Both the position numbers and the translations under genes were made by a program. Shown here in pieces: positions 44,586 to 57,088 of a stretch of DNA of 64,000 nucleotides. Position 1 is the stretch's first letter. Each line of letters begins with the position of its first letter. A model generated the notes under the pieces. It saw only the letters and a program-made list of their open reading frames with translations, did no database searches and had not been told where the DNA came from. Source of the DNA: Phellopilus nigrolimitatus (Eukaryota > Basidiomycota > Agaricomycetes > Hymenochaetales > Hymenochaetaceae); NCBI GenBank assembly GCA_021029095.1, contig JAJOHG010000031.1, positions 124,001 to 188,000 on the forward strand. The letters run 5' to 3'.

Positions 44586-47229
44586 CAAGTGATGCTCTGA
44601 AGACTCAAACCTGTTGTATCTTGTATTGGATCACCGTCCGACAACTTTACCCTTCTGCTTCTTTCTCTTTCCTCTTTTCGTTTCTTTTCACGACGATCGT
44701 CCACGTCTCTGTCTATGGTACAGTCATAATTTGTTCCTGTACGATTTCCTGTTATTGTTATCTGTTATGCCTTTGTCCCTGTCGACGTTTACTTCTCAAC
44801 CTTCCTTCAGCTGCCTATCATGTTGTGTAAATTCACGTGAATAAGGCATGCTTGACATTGGCAACGTAGCCCATTGGTGGTTTCGATGGACGAAGAGCTG
44901 GCACGCAGTACGCATAGACGTATGTTATCGAATCGTCTTTCTCTTTTCTCTACCTCTTTTGTTTCTGGCGCAAGTTGTCCTGTAATTTCCCATTCCTCGT
45001 TTCATTTTCCACAGCCTTACACCCTATACACTGCGACACCTATCTTCCCATCTTATCCCCTTTCCTCCGCTGCCGCCTTTTGTTTCTCGATTCGGTTATT
45101 TAATCGCTTTCATTGTTTCCTGTTCATTTGCCTATCTATGCAGGCCCCGTGTAAGTTGTAAAATCGAATTCTTCCTGGCGGCCTAAGTCTCGATGTCGGC
45201 ATGATCTCTTGAGAAATCTTGCCCACGTCGGCTAACATTGAAAAAGTCTTACCTAAATTCGTTGCAAGCAAGCATCGTTCCTTCCGACACTGTCCTTCTG
45301 TGCTTAATCCACTGGATGAAAGAGTTAGACTAGGCGATTGATTGAGTGAGCGTTGTCCTGTAATTCGTTCTCACTGGAAATCGTGACGAATCGTCTTAGG
45401 TTTGCGCTTTTGGAGACGCGAGATCGATGAGGGTTTAGTTCATCTCAAGTCCCTCTGAAGTCTCGGCCCTCTGCTGTGTCTGTCGAAGCTTTATTCCAAG
45501 CAAATGTCGTTGAACACACTTCTGGCATCTGTGGAACTTGCAGCGGATGTAAGCAATGATCAATTTGAGTCCTCGCAAACTTTTCGATTACCAGAATTTG
45601 GAAGACGACTTATCCGACAACTACACGATAACATCAATCGCGCTAGCAAACACATATAATATACGTGGAAAAGAGAAATCATGTGAGCGACTCTTTTAAA
45701 GACTCAGCGCACGCTCGCTTCGGCGCAGTAAGCGATCTCGTATGCATTGTGAGCTGATATAGGGGGAGGCCGGGTAAGCTCTGGAGAATACCTGGCGATT
45801 AGCTAACTGTGTCTCTTACTCCAGGCCACTGTTACGATTATGCTGAACTAGCAGGGAATCAGGAAATCCCCTAAGAACTTCTTCGCTGTTATGTGCCAGT
45901 CGCAAGCTTGGATTTGGGTTTGTCAAGACATCCGCGATCAATGAATTCACCTCTCGACTGTCAGGTTTGCATGCTACAGCTGCGGCTGTCCCAGCCGCCG
46001 AATCAACGTATGTGCGCCCGAAGGCGCAGCTATCTTTTGCAACGTGTTGACCATTTCTGACGAATGAAATCTGTTGCCAAGGGCCACCGCTCGCAGAGTT
46101 CGCCTTCAGATTGACTCCCGGACTCCTGGAAATGACAGATTTCTCGGTAAGGATGGTTTGCCTATTCGCATCCTGTTACAGTGCCCTTCAATGATTCGGG
46201 GGGAAATATGGCAGTCCACCCATCGCCCGCCCGCTCGCTCTCACTTAGCCGAAGGAAGCAAAGCGTCCATAGCTCCTCCAGGTCATTGGCCGCGCTGAAT
46301 ATGAGATCAAGAACTGCAACAGCTTAGATCTAAATTATCTAACAGAGGTCACGACGCAATTGCACCGCGTTTCCTGCCGCCTAGATGCTCGGGCGACCCC
46401 CTATGGCTCGGACTGAAGTTATCGGAGACCCTCGGACATTCATTGACGCACGAAAGCTCTTTGTCCTAATAGTGCTCTTTCTCCGGCCTGTACAGTTCCC
46501 GGCGGGCCCGAATGTCTGAAGTGGGCCGCATACCGTATGGCGCAAACGGAGCAGGAAACAGAAATGGGGTTTCCCCGTTTGATACCAACGCACATACACC
46601 TTTGGTAGTCCGCGCGCTCATTAGCTATCCGGTGAGTTTCAGAATTATGAAATCATCCAGCACCGTTGATACGATAATTTTATGTTGAAACCAAATAATA
46701 ATATTACGGATAATTCCCTAGAGAAAGATAGAGCAGACTGTTAAAATACATCTTTGTACTGGCTTTAAGTAATTAGTCCAATTCAATAGAGTCTAAGGGT
46801 AATGTGTGCCTTGGGCACAGTAAAATACATTTGAATGGATTGAGAGGACGACAGAAAGATAGCAAACGATAAATAACGTCATTGAATAAGTAAGCGATTG
46901 TTGGTCTTGGATACTTCGGGTGCATCGTTCGAGCTATCTTGGCCTTGAGATGTCGTGAGGACTTGGATGAGAGGTTGGTGTGTTGTGATGCCAGCATATG
47001 ACTGAGGGATCGCGCATAAATTGGGCGGCTCTAGGCCGAAGAGAAAGAGGAACGGGGTGCGAAAGAAATGAACGTTGAGTAAATGAAGAGGCATCGCGTC
47101 GTGGAGAAAACTATAACAGAGAAGCGTGAGGTGAGTTCATACTTCCTTAGTGAAAGCGAGCCCTGCATACCTCATAATAGCAAGAAAATCAATTTGAAAG
47201 CTTAGCTCGGTCAGAAGTTAAAACACACT
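44586..47229. other. 2.6 kb with no supported gene
   Basis: The first 550 bases are pyrimidine-rich, probably the 3' UTR and flank of the chromatin gene. The rest holds only short overlapping frames without recognisable domains. The right end is downstream of the C2H2 gene. Confidence 0.5.
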
Positions 47230-48743
47230 TCAGGACCACCGCTCGGAGTCGATCTTCGCAGCCGCATTCTTCTTGGGCCGCATCGGACAACTGTCGTTTT
47301 CATGGCGAAGTACTGCATCCTCGCGCGAGAACGCTTTGCGGCAGAACGCGCACCTGTTTGCATCAGTGTCCGCGTTCCGGTGCACACTCGCAATGTGGCG
47401 TTCCATGTCCGTCACACGAGTGAACGACGAGCCGCAGCCATCTTTTGGGCACTGGTGTCTGCGCTTGCACTTGCGCTTCGCATTTCCGTTGGCCCCTTTT
47501 CCCCGAGGCTTGCGACCACGCGCGCCAGGACGCCGACCATGACCGTCCTCGCTGAGGCTAAGGTCCTCATCGCTGTCATTCACGAAGGCAACGCCAGCCT
47601 TGCGGCGCTTGGAGACCCGCGGTACATCGCTTTCCTCACCTGCATAATCTTCGTCATCGTCGCTATCGCCATCGTAGCCCTCCTCGGCATAATCAATGCG
47701 CGAGGTCTTCCGACGGAAGACTCTGTTCCTCAGAAAACTGTCAGACTCCGAGGGGAAGCCAGCAGAATGGGGTAGCGCGGAAATCTCTGTATGCGGCACC
47801 GAGTGGGCTGACGACGGTGCCTCAGTGAGAGGCGAAGGACTCTTGGTGTGAAAAGGCGACCCCAAACGGGGAAGAGAATGCGAGTTTCGCAACTGCGAAG
47901 GTCCGGCAAAGCTTGAACCTGCGTGTGTCTCTGTCGCGAGATCGAGCGCCAAGGCGTTTGACATCAGGCATGGATTAGTAGTGTCAATCCCCGCTGGCGG
48001 CCCCTGGTTGTTGACAAGTGCATTCGGGTCGATCGCACCAACGCTGTCGGACTCAGGAAAAAAGGGCAGACGAACGGGAGAGCGCATGGGAGAGCCAAGC
48101 GAGAGGCCATTGAACGCGTGCACTGATGAATCATCCACAGTTGAGAAATGAAGCGCATTGGGATATTGCGCGCTCAGGTCGTCAAGGCCCGGAAGCGGCT
48201 CCGGACTAGCCGGAGCAAGTCCAGGACAAGTCTCCCAAGGGGAGCAAGTCGTGGAAGAAGAAAGTAGCGAAGGGGAACAGGTTGTCGAAGAAAGAAACGA
48301 AGATGATGATGCAGGAGAGTCGGCGAAAGAGTCAGATAGAGACCTGAAAATGTTTGGCCGCCAGGGGGACGCAGGCACCTGCTGATGAAAATGCCGCCTT
48401 CAACACTTGCCTTTGCAGCGTCCCGGGATTACGAGGGTTATTTACTCACAGTTGTCTGGCTGAACGGATTCGTATCCCACAAGCTGAATGGGAACTGCCC
48501 TAACTGCGGCCCATCCAACAAATCATGCCAATCGTTGGTCGACTTGTTCGGGGGCGTATGGGGAAGAGCAGGTGTAGGACTCTGAGAGCCTGGTTTGCCA
48601 CAGGAGTCTGAGTTATTTGTAGCGCTGCTCAATCAAGAGCGTTAGTCGGAGGGTGCCACATAACGAAAACCCACACACCTCGTGAAGTGCGAGAAGGAAG
48701 CAAAGTTGTCGATGGGACTGAGAAGCGAACCGAAAGAATCCAT
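47230..48743 (-). CDS. two-finger C2H2/C2HC transcription regulator
   Basis: Exons in coding order: 48743-48679, 48624-48450 and 48378-47230, giving 462 residues. Near the C-terminus finger 1 uses Cys390, Cys395, His408 and His413 (CPKDGCGSSFTRVTDMERHI), and finger 2 uses Cys423, Cys426 and His439 with Cys444 as the last ligand (CAFCRKAFSREDAVLRHEND), so the second finger is C2HC. A basic segment (GRRPGARGRKPRGKG, KRKCKRRHQ) directly before the fingers serves as a nuclear signal and DNA contact, and an acidic stretch (DSDDDEDYAGEES) lies upstream. The N-terminal 300 residues are Ser/Pro-rich, as in basidiomycete regulators of this type. The targets are unknown. The ATG at 48743 opens a short first exon (MDSFGSLLSPIDNFASFSHF). 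Confidence 0.8.
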
Positions 48744-51700
48744 TGATGGTTGCGCGTTGAAGCAAGAACAGTGGACGAGACAGCAATGAAGGGAGTGTTC
48801 GAAGAACAAGCAAGAGCAATAAATTAAGGCGTAACTAAAAACGCGAAGGAAGAAGAGGAGCCCCAGAGAAAGTAAATAGGCTAAGCAGTCTGAGATCGCC
48901 GCTCTTTTAAAGCATTAGGACGAGTGGGGGAAGAGACCGGTGCTGCATGGGCGGTAACAAGCAGGTTAACGAGTTCCCTCTTGCGGATAAGTTGGCATTG
49001 CTGTGCGGCACAAACGCGTATGTTTGGTGGTGATGACGAGTGGTTATTAGATTGACCAAATGGGATTACCGGTATGACAGTAGTCGGAAGACCCTTTTCG
49101 GAGGTATACTCTTGTATCTCTTCTTACAGGCCGTTTGGGAAATGGGAAGTGGACAGACGCGCATAGCAGGTATTACATGGTAATAACACATCTTGGTTTA
49201 AAAAAATGTGCAGAAGGGATATCTCGGGAAACCTGAAGCCATAAGTTGTAACATTAGTTAGTGGAGCGTTGACGGCGAGTGTGCTATTATTATGTTGAGA
49301 CAAACTGGAACTGCCATAGCTACGGGAAGACAGTGTAGCCCAGCGCTTGATGAATCTCGTCCGGTTTCCCACGTGTTACATGTTACATCTTCGAGTCCAG
49401 CCGAGGTTGACGAGAGCGTCGGCGCCGGAGTCAGATCTACAGGCTCGAGCAAATAGCATCCGAATGGTGGTAAGTATGAAGTTACGCGTTACGCGCAGGC
49501 AATAGAATTACGCGCAGAAGCGTGGCTGCTGTATCGATGCCTTACGTAACCCTTGGACTCGCACGTTCCCCATTTGGTTTTGGTTTTGCCCTCGCACGTC
49601 CCCTGCAAAAGAGAGAAAAGGGAGTGTCTCGCCGTGCGTGGCCGACAGCGATGTTCGTTCTAGTGATCACGGACGTATGTATTTGTTTTTCGACTTCCGA
49701 CTTTCAGAACAATCTTCCTGAACCTGCATACCGCAAGAGAAATATCACGGCGGAAAGCACGGCCTCTGTGATGAACACCATCACTCACATACTTACTATA
49801 ATTAGTACCACTCCTATGCAGAGGTTGTTGACCCCGAACCGTTAGAATCACTGATGGTGGGCGGTAGCGCACTCCGAAGTGCGTCGAGGAAAAACGTTTC
49901 ATGGCTCTAAATCTGTTTTCCATCCGAGTCTGGGGTACAGACTTGCCCTCGACAGTCTCAGGCGAGTCTCCCAGAGTAGTATACGGACCATCTCAAAGGA
50001 GTGCGTCCCCGATCCACATCCTAAATAAATTCTGCGTATAGCCATTACATGGTGCATTGTGAGCTCAGCGCATGATATGCTACAGAAGTACATGTGCGCT
50101 CCGAACACGACATCGCAGATTAGTCCTGTAAAAAGCGGAATGAAAAGGATGCAACTTCGACGACTCAAACTTCACAGGGCACAACTCAAGGATCTTTCTG
50201 CATCGGTAGCTACATCTATCTATATTTATGGGTACTTGGTCGCAGTCTTATCAATCAACAACGCATTTTTCTCGGGCGACCATGGAGAAGCGGATGTAAG
50301 TGGATACATATTTGAAATAGTTTTGATATAAAAAAATCATAGGAGTGAAATTGACAAGTACCCTTAAAGAAAGCCGTGATGCAAACCTGACCGGTCCGAC
50401 CAGGCTGCCAGACCTGTCTATAAACGGCAAAACAGGAGGACAGACTGCTGAAGAGAATGGAGAGTGCGAAAATGAACTTTGAAAAGGTTTAAATTAATAA
50501 GTCGCTCGCCGATAGTAAAATTAATTATATGACGAATTTCACATCTCTTGTTATTTGGGATTCAATCAGGGTTCAAGCAAACAATACAAAAAGTTATCTC
50601 GACGCCACCGTTGAAGGGGGGCCTCGAGGAGTCACTGAATATTACGATGATCGGCGTAACGGGTCGTTTTCAAGGACATAGACTTTTTAACTTTGAGAAG
50701 CACCCGCGTAGTGACACGTGTAAAGGCAACATAAATTTGCATATGGGTATGAAAGGATATATGGCATGGGGGTATGTCGGGCGCGCGGCGTGCGGCGTGC
50801 GGCGTGGCGCGAGTACGTAGTCGTAGCAAAAAGACGTATATATAGTACCCTCTTGGTTACCTTAAGTCTTAAGCCGACTGGTTCTAGGCTTAAGTTTAAT
50901 GGTGAACAAGTCGTCCCTCCATCCTCTACTGTTGAAGAATCCAGGAAACAAAACCACTCTCCAAATCGGTGTTTTACGTAGGATCCCGCGTACAACCAGC
51001 GAAGCCCCTAGCCGTTAGTCACAAAGGCAGTAATGAAGGCTCGAGGACGCTTGCGAAACCAAATTCGAGATTCGCAAACAGTGTGGTTGGAGGTGCCAGC
51101 GGTGGGAGGATGTAGGAGGCGGGGAAATGAAGGAACGGCTGGCGATGGTGAAGAGAAGCCAGAGAAGGAAGGGATGTAACAGGTATTACATCTGAATCGA
51201 GCCAGAATTTCAATTCGGAGACCAGCTCGAAGAAACGATACATCCGTCCAATGCACTGAAATACGACGTTTCAAGAGCCCGGCCTACGCGCAGCTTGAGA
51301 CTGTGTTGTAGACTTTTGTTCATGTCCTGGATAACAACACGCGTTTTGGTCTTCGGCTTTTCAGGAGACTTCATTTGGCAAGAGCTTTGGTCAGGGCGTC
51401 AGCAAGTTGCGCACAGACGCCCAAGATTCCAATTCTTGTCGGAGGTCCGGATGAACACGCGTGGTGGATCGCGGGCCCACCGCATCTCAGCGCCACCGAC
51501 CCCGTATACCTTGACCCCAAGCATCCGAGCCCGCCGGTCGCATTAATTAGCACCTGTATCCGGGATTCCGGGCTACTGACAGATCAGTGATGGCTTTAAA
51601 GCAGCGTAGGTCGGCTGGAGACGGCCCCAAAATAATAAATAATGCAAGTCCCAAGTTAATGTCACTTCGGCTAAGGACAGAGTGATTATTGCCTTTGTAG

Positions 51701-52472
51701 GTCGATACACCTCGCCTATACGGCGAGGGGCTTTCAAGAGCGGAAGCGTCGATAAGACTACGTAGTGCAAGTAACAAAGGAGAGCGCAGCCAGCAAGCCA
51801 AGTAACTGGGTCGATTCATGGATGTCAGAAAAAGGCTGAATATGAATCAAATTGTTAGGAAGTAGTAAATAAACCAAAATTAGGTTTGCTCAATGTGAAG
51901 TGCCTCTGCACACATCCCCGTCAAAGGTGAAAGTAAATGGCTCGAAGCGCAGGGTCAGCACAAAGGGACGGTGTAGAAAGCCGCGCTTGGTGAAAACAAG
52001 TCGATTACTGTGTCGGAAAGTCGAAGAAAAGTTGACGCCCGGGCGAGCCTAGCGAGCGTCGCTCGCCGTCGGCCTCATGTGTTTCGCTTAGCCCAAACCA
52101 TTTCGCGGATACGTCCTCCAGAAGCGAGGATCATTATGAAGATAGATTGCCAGAACCTGAACCGAGCATTGGCGGAAGCACAAATGCAGCAAAAACGTCG
52201 ACAACATCAAATGATCGACAGATCCTTGAAAGTCGAGCCTTGTCTCCGTTGAAGACTGGAATAACATATAGCGATGTGAAGATATTTGTAGATTCATGAA
52301 AATGCAGGATTGTCGAGTCTCGCGACGGAGAACAGCAGAAAGATACTTATGATATGTTTGGGCGAGGTCATGTGACTTACATTAGCTAACCTGCTGTACA
52401 GTTTTACAGACACTCCGAAAAAGTTAATATTGAAGTGAACGGTCAGGACCTTCAAAGGGCTCATAATTCGCC
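48744..52472. other. 3.7 kb with no supported gene
   Basis: No gene model holds here. The left end contains the promoter of the C2H2 gene and the right end that of eL38. A minus frame at 51371-51553 ends with a copia-like motif (see pseudogene entry). A GCGGCGT-type short repeat lies near 50780-50810. Confidence 0.5.
51371..51553 (-). pseudogene. possible relic of a copia-type retrotransposon Pol end
   Basis: The minus frame ends in QLADALTKALAK and a stop, which resembles the conserved final residues of Ty1/copia Pol (QLADxLTKxL) after the RNase H domain. The upstream residues in this frame do not look like RNase H, so if real the element is badly decayed. The match is short and could be chance. 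Confidence 0.25.
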
Positions 52473-52891
52473 ATGGTACGTCGTGGCCGTCGTCGAATGC
52501 ATTTGTTTGGATTACTGACAGTTTGCTGTCTGCGCAGCCTCGCCAGATCTCCGACATCAAGAAATTTATAGAGTTCGCGCGGAGGAAGGATGCCCGTGGT
52601 GCGTACGTTCAATTGGAATTGACTCTTTGGCTTAGCTTTGCTTCAACGAATGCAGCGGCGCGCATAAAGAAGACAGCGAAGGCGACGGGCAAGGTGCAGA
52701 CCAAATTCAAGCTGCGGTGCTCGCGCCAGCTCTACACCCTCGTGCTCGACGACCCGGAGAAGGCCGACAAGCTTAAGCAGAGTCTGCCCCCTGGTGCGTC
52801 CTCGGTTCATGTCGTAGAAATAATCATTGTATCTCACCTCCTGCCATTAGGCCTCACCGTAGAGGATGTTTCTACCCCGAAGAAGAAGTAA
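52473..52891 (+). CDS. RPL38: 60S ribosomal protein eL38
   Basis: Exons 52473-52475 (the ATG alone), 52538-52598, 52656-52793 and 52851-52891 give 80 residues, the normal size for eL38. The start [20 protein letters not shown] and the core [20 protein letters not shown] with [15 protein letters not shown] match the family throughout. It is a structural protein of the large ribosomal subunit. The first coding exon consists of the start codon only, interrupted immediately by an intron with GTACGT donor, an arrangement common in ribosomal protein genes of fungi. Confidence 0.95.
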
Positions 52892-53351
52892 ACATCACCA
52901 GATGGTGTTTGTTTGTTTCCTTTTCTATCTCCTTCTTTCGTCGCGCTACTATGCCCCAGGGCTAGCTGGAATGCTGGGATTGGAGGCGCGGAGGCGATGC
53001 CGTCGCGATGCGCTGTTGGATTGTTATGCCCAGATGAAAAAATGATTGTATGTCTTTTTATTATGAATCATCGCATGCAAGTATGGCCTCGGGCGATGTT
53101 TTCTGCTCCTTCAGTCTTGCTACGATCGAAACACAAGGAGCGCACACATCTCTCGGAGGTGAAGGCTTAATATAATTGATGCTCATTCTGGGTCTCGTGG
53201 TACTCATTCTGGCTCCTGCAATTTCAAATTTACGCTGGCGAGTAATGTTTTGAAGAAAATAGCAATAATTTGAAGGCATATAGAAAACATGGCCTTTGGA
53301 ATCCCGCGTCACTTGTCCTCTTCGATTACTCTACTGCCTTTTGCTCGACCC
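52892..53351. other. intergenic, convergent 3' ends
   Basis: No gene is seen between eL38 (plus) and the amylase (minus); it should hold both 3' UTRs. Confidence 0.65.
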
Positions 53352-56300
53352 TTATCTCCAGGTCTGGGTTCCTGACCCAGGTGCTATGCCGCTCCTGTTT
53401 GGGTCGCTTTCCCATTCAACCTGCGGGCACAGCAAAGAAGCAAAACAAAATGGTTTCGTTAGCAAGTTCGTTTTCGCCGATTGTCTGACGGGCTCGAAAT
53501 CATCTGTCACTCACGCTCCCATCGCTCTCCTTCCTGATGAACTTGTACGTGAAGCTTGTGCTCACGGGCAGCGACACCGTCACAACCCACACAGGGTATG
53601 CTGCCGACGACAAAGCGACCTAAAGGGAAAGAAATTTGGCCAACAAAACAAGTCAGCAAAACTCTAGGCAAAGCGTTCGGGACGCACAGCGTCATCTGTG
53701 TTCCAATTGCCAAGCTCTGCGATGCTGCCGACCAAGAAGATATTCTTCATGACACAGATCCGGGTGCGCAATCTAGCATGAAAAAGAGAAGAACGCCAAC
53801 TGACTTGTGACGGCGTACCTCGCCAAAGACCGTCGTCGCGTTCTCTTGGAATGTCATCGCGACTAAACTCGAGTTCGTTCCAGTGCCTAATGCGCCTGTG
53901 TGGAGTGCAACGGCACTGCGTGCGGGCACCGTCGCGCTGAACGAGCCTGAGGAAGACAGGTTGAATCTGCATACAGGGAGGTGATCAGAAGTCAGATAAG
54001 GTCGAAAAGCGAAAGACCAGAAGAACTTACGATTGCCCCGCACACGTGCCGTCCGTCAGCGGCACGCCCGCCACGACATCGCAGTAGCTCCCCGTGGGCA
54101 GCGAGCTCGCAAAAGTCGTCACCCAGTCCGCATCTGCGTTGTTGATTGCAACAAAGCCCGCTGCACCGCGCGAGAACGCGATCTGCTGCGAGCTCGGAGA
54201 GACCCAATTAGTGAGTGGATTCGCGGAAGCAGATCCGACTGTGTTGTGGAATCCAACCATCCCCGCGATAGCTGGCCAACGGTGCTGGCATAGCCTGTGG
54301 CGTAGGTCATGTCGGGTTACCATGATTTATGTTTTATGTAATGCATACCAGCCATTGCTCCCCCCGGAGGTGGAACACGTCCCGGTTCCTGTCGGCGGAG
54401 TTTTAGGCGCCATCATCACGTTAGCGGCTTGGAAGCACGTACCGCTATTTGGTGCTCCTGCGTCGGTGTTTGTGAAACCGGAGTAGCTGGACAGCACGGT
54501 GGGCGTTCCATACGGATGAGACCTAGGTTTGATAAGTCGGGTGACTTTGAATATGAGCGCAGAGGACGCACAAAAGGAAGATGTGCGCGAGGGTGTATGT
54601 GTTCGATGGAGAATTGTCGTTAAGCGAGTTGCCGTTCTGTTCACGACCTATATGTTAGTATTCTTTTTTAAACTGAAAGGAACGAGGTCTACAGACCCGT
54701 TCTGTGTCGTGATCCGCTACGAATACGTTCGCGACGTCTCCAGCAACCCAACCTATTGGTTGAATATTTCGTGTGTCAGATTTTTTTTGTAGCAGTGCTA
54801 CAAAGACATAGAGGTGAAGGGGAAAGGAACGTGATGACGCACCCTGATTATCGAGGTTCTGAAGGCCCGAGATGCCATTACTCGAGAACGCGTTTTGCAC
54901 CGCCGTCGTGTATCGGAACCTTGTGGTAATTATTAATCAGTTAGTCAAGAGGACCTATTTAGATGGTTTTGCATCGGACACTCCGTACTCTTGCACGTCG
55001 CCTGCATGAAAGCAAGTATATCTGAAATCAGCAATAGTGCTCCTCAGGTCAGATTGACAAGGAAATTGACAACATACCGATTCCGACGTATTCAGAGGGC
55101 TGAATTGGCTCGCCCGCACCGTAAATAACCTACAACGTAGCGTTAGCACTTATTTTCGTCAAAACCACTAGGCATCTTAGAATGTGAATTTTATGACTTG
55201 CTTCCTGTGTAATATACGGTGCTCTGCTGAAGCGACTTGTGATATTTGCGATGTCTGTGGCTGCCATGTCTGTAATTCATATTTCGTAAGAAATAATTAA
55301 AGCTAAAGGTCCTAGAGACAAACGTTTCGCTGCATCGAGGCGTAGACCATCGACGCCGAGTGAAAGTAGGTCGTTCGCATATTCAGCTAGTCGAGAGCGT
55401 ACGTACTCTGTATCCGTTGCAAGACTAAACGCATCGTACGCAAGTGTGTCAGCTTCGATTCCCACAGCGAAGATCGAGTTAAACGCATACTCGGCGAGCC
55501 CTTCGAGCTGACACGTCTGCACTTCAAGACGATTGTCATAATTCACGATGTTGTTGTTCGGCTCAAGCCCGCAGTAATGGAAGTCCTGACTCTCATATGT
55601 CCCGAGGTAGTTGTATTCAGTGTATGCTGGCGGAAATATGAGTTGTTGAACATGACGCTAAAATAACGTTGCGCGCACAACTGCCTGCAATACCAGTTCC
55701 TGTAGGAAATAAGAACGGTTCAACTAAAAGCAAATCTCCAGAGTAATATTACAAACCTGAGCCTGCCGTCATGTGGTTGAAAATTGTGTCTACGAGTTTA
55801 AGACAATAAGTAAGGACTGTGAATGTCCATTTACGACAGGCAAACCTGCGATGACATTGACTCCAGCCGCATGACATGTGTTGATCATGTTCTGGTATTG
55901 CGTACGATTGCCGCGCTTCGACGTGAGAGTGTACGATACAGGCTGATAGTCTGTCCACCATTGATCTCCTGTGAACAAATGATATCTAAGAATCGATAAT
56001 TCCCAAATAGGAGAGGACCTGACCTGTTATGTGCTCCTGTGCTGGGCTAGCTTGTACAAATCCGTAACCTGGAAGACATAGCTTCAGACACGTAGATATT
56101 GAAAGAAGAGGATACAGCGTTCACCTGCAGGTCCAATGAAATCAGTGCACTCCGCAGCGATGCTGTCCCAGGTCCACTCAAACATCTGAATGATTACAAC
56201 TGAAATCTCTAGTGAGCTTCGCGACAGACTAGGGAGCTGGAAAACAATTTACTTTTACTTTCTGATGGAGCCCTCGAAGAGACTTGCTTTCCTGAGCTGC

Positions 56301-56364
56301 CTAATCCTAGGACCGACAGTGTCAGAGATAACGACAAAAGCGCGTGTGCTGGAATGATGGTCAT
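53352..56364 (-). CDS. secreted alpha-amylase (GH13) with C-terminal starch-binding CBM20
   Basis: Twenty exons fit in phase from the ATG at 56364 to the stop at 53352, giving 596 residues. A signal peptide of about 20-25 residues starts [16 protein letters not shown]. The GH13 barrel begins [17 protein letters not shown] and carries [20 protein letters not shown], the nucleophile Asp in GLRLDAAKH, the acid/base Glu in [13 protein letters not shown] and the third acid in [11 protein letters not shown]-terminal beta domain ([15 protein letters not shown] onward) follows, and the last 110 residues are a CBM20 ([38 protein letters not shown]). It secretes endo-acting hydrolysis of alpha-1,4 glucans, and the barrel resembles GH13_32 enzymes. 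Exons of 18 bases (55682-55699) and 13 bases (54989-55001) are included because conserved motifs and phase require them. The intron 55130-55201 starts with GCAAGT. Confidence 0.9.
55130..55201 (-). other. GC-AG intron in the amylase gene
   Basis: In coding orientation the donor is CAGGAA|GCAAGT and the acceptor TTGTAG. It separates YITQE from VIYGAGEP, which are contiguous in the family around the catalytic Glu. Confidence 0.75.
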
Positions 56365-57088
56365 CGAGGAGCCGAGGTCGTAGGGGAGACTGAGCGCGCG
56401 GAGGTGTTCCCATTCACAGTGACGGTGCCGAATAAGAGAACAACTTTATATCGACTTCCAGTCCTGATCAGCAGACGAAGACGATACCCATACGATACAC
56501 CGGGCCATGCAGAGCATATACATCGTTGAATTTTTTTTTGTGTGTTGATCATATGGAACGCAAATTATTGGAAGGCGAGAAGACAACAAAGGGGTTCCAG
56601 GTTGACTCGGAAGTGATGGAGTTGCCACGCCGATGATCTGAGACTGAAGTCATGATTTCGGAACACTGGACTCTTGATAATCTGGAGACACTGCGTCAGG
56701 TTTCAAGTCCCAGAGCTCCCGCGTCCGGCTGTATACGTCTAAGACTCGAGACTTCGATAGAAAAGTGGCAAGTCGAACAGGTAAATATAGTTGTTGCACT
56801 GCATCGATGATCGACGTGGCTGTTCGGCTATACCGGCTACCAGTCAATCACGTGTAAAACCACATCTTGCCTGACGTCGCGCAATGCGCACGCTTGCGCA
56901 CCTTAGCTCACACGTTGTTTGGACGATTATACAGCAACGAAGTACATTGAGTATTATGAAGTAGCATTGGTCCTGTGTAAGTTGCACAGTGTGGTACCGC
57001 TTTCATTGTCCTTTTTTAAGCTTTTCTATACAATCCTTCGAGTTCACTACTCTCATCAAGAATTCTACAATTACACTGTTCACTAGAA
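56365..57088. other. intergenic upstream of the amylase
   Basis: No gene is seen. It should hold the amylase promoter and the 3' UTR of the first OYE gene. Confidence 0.6.
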
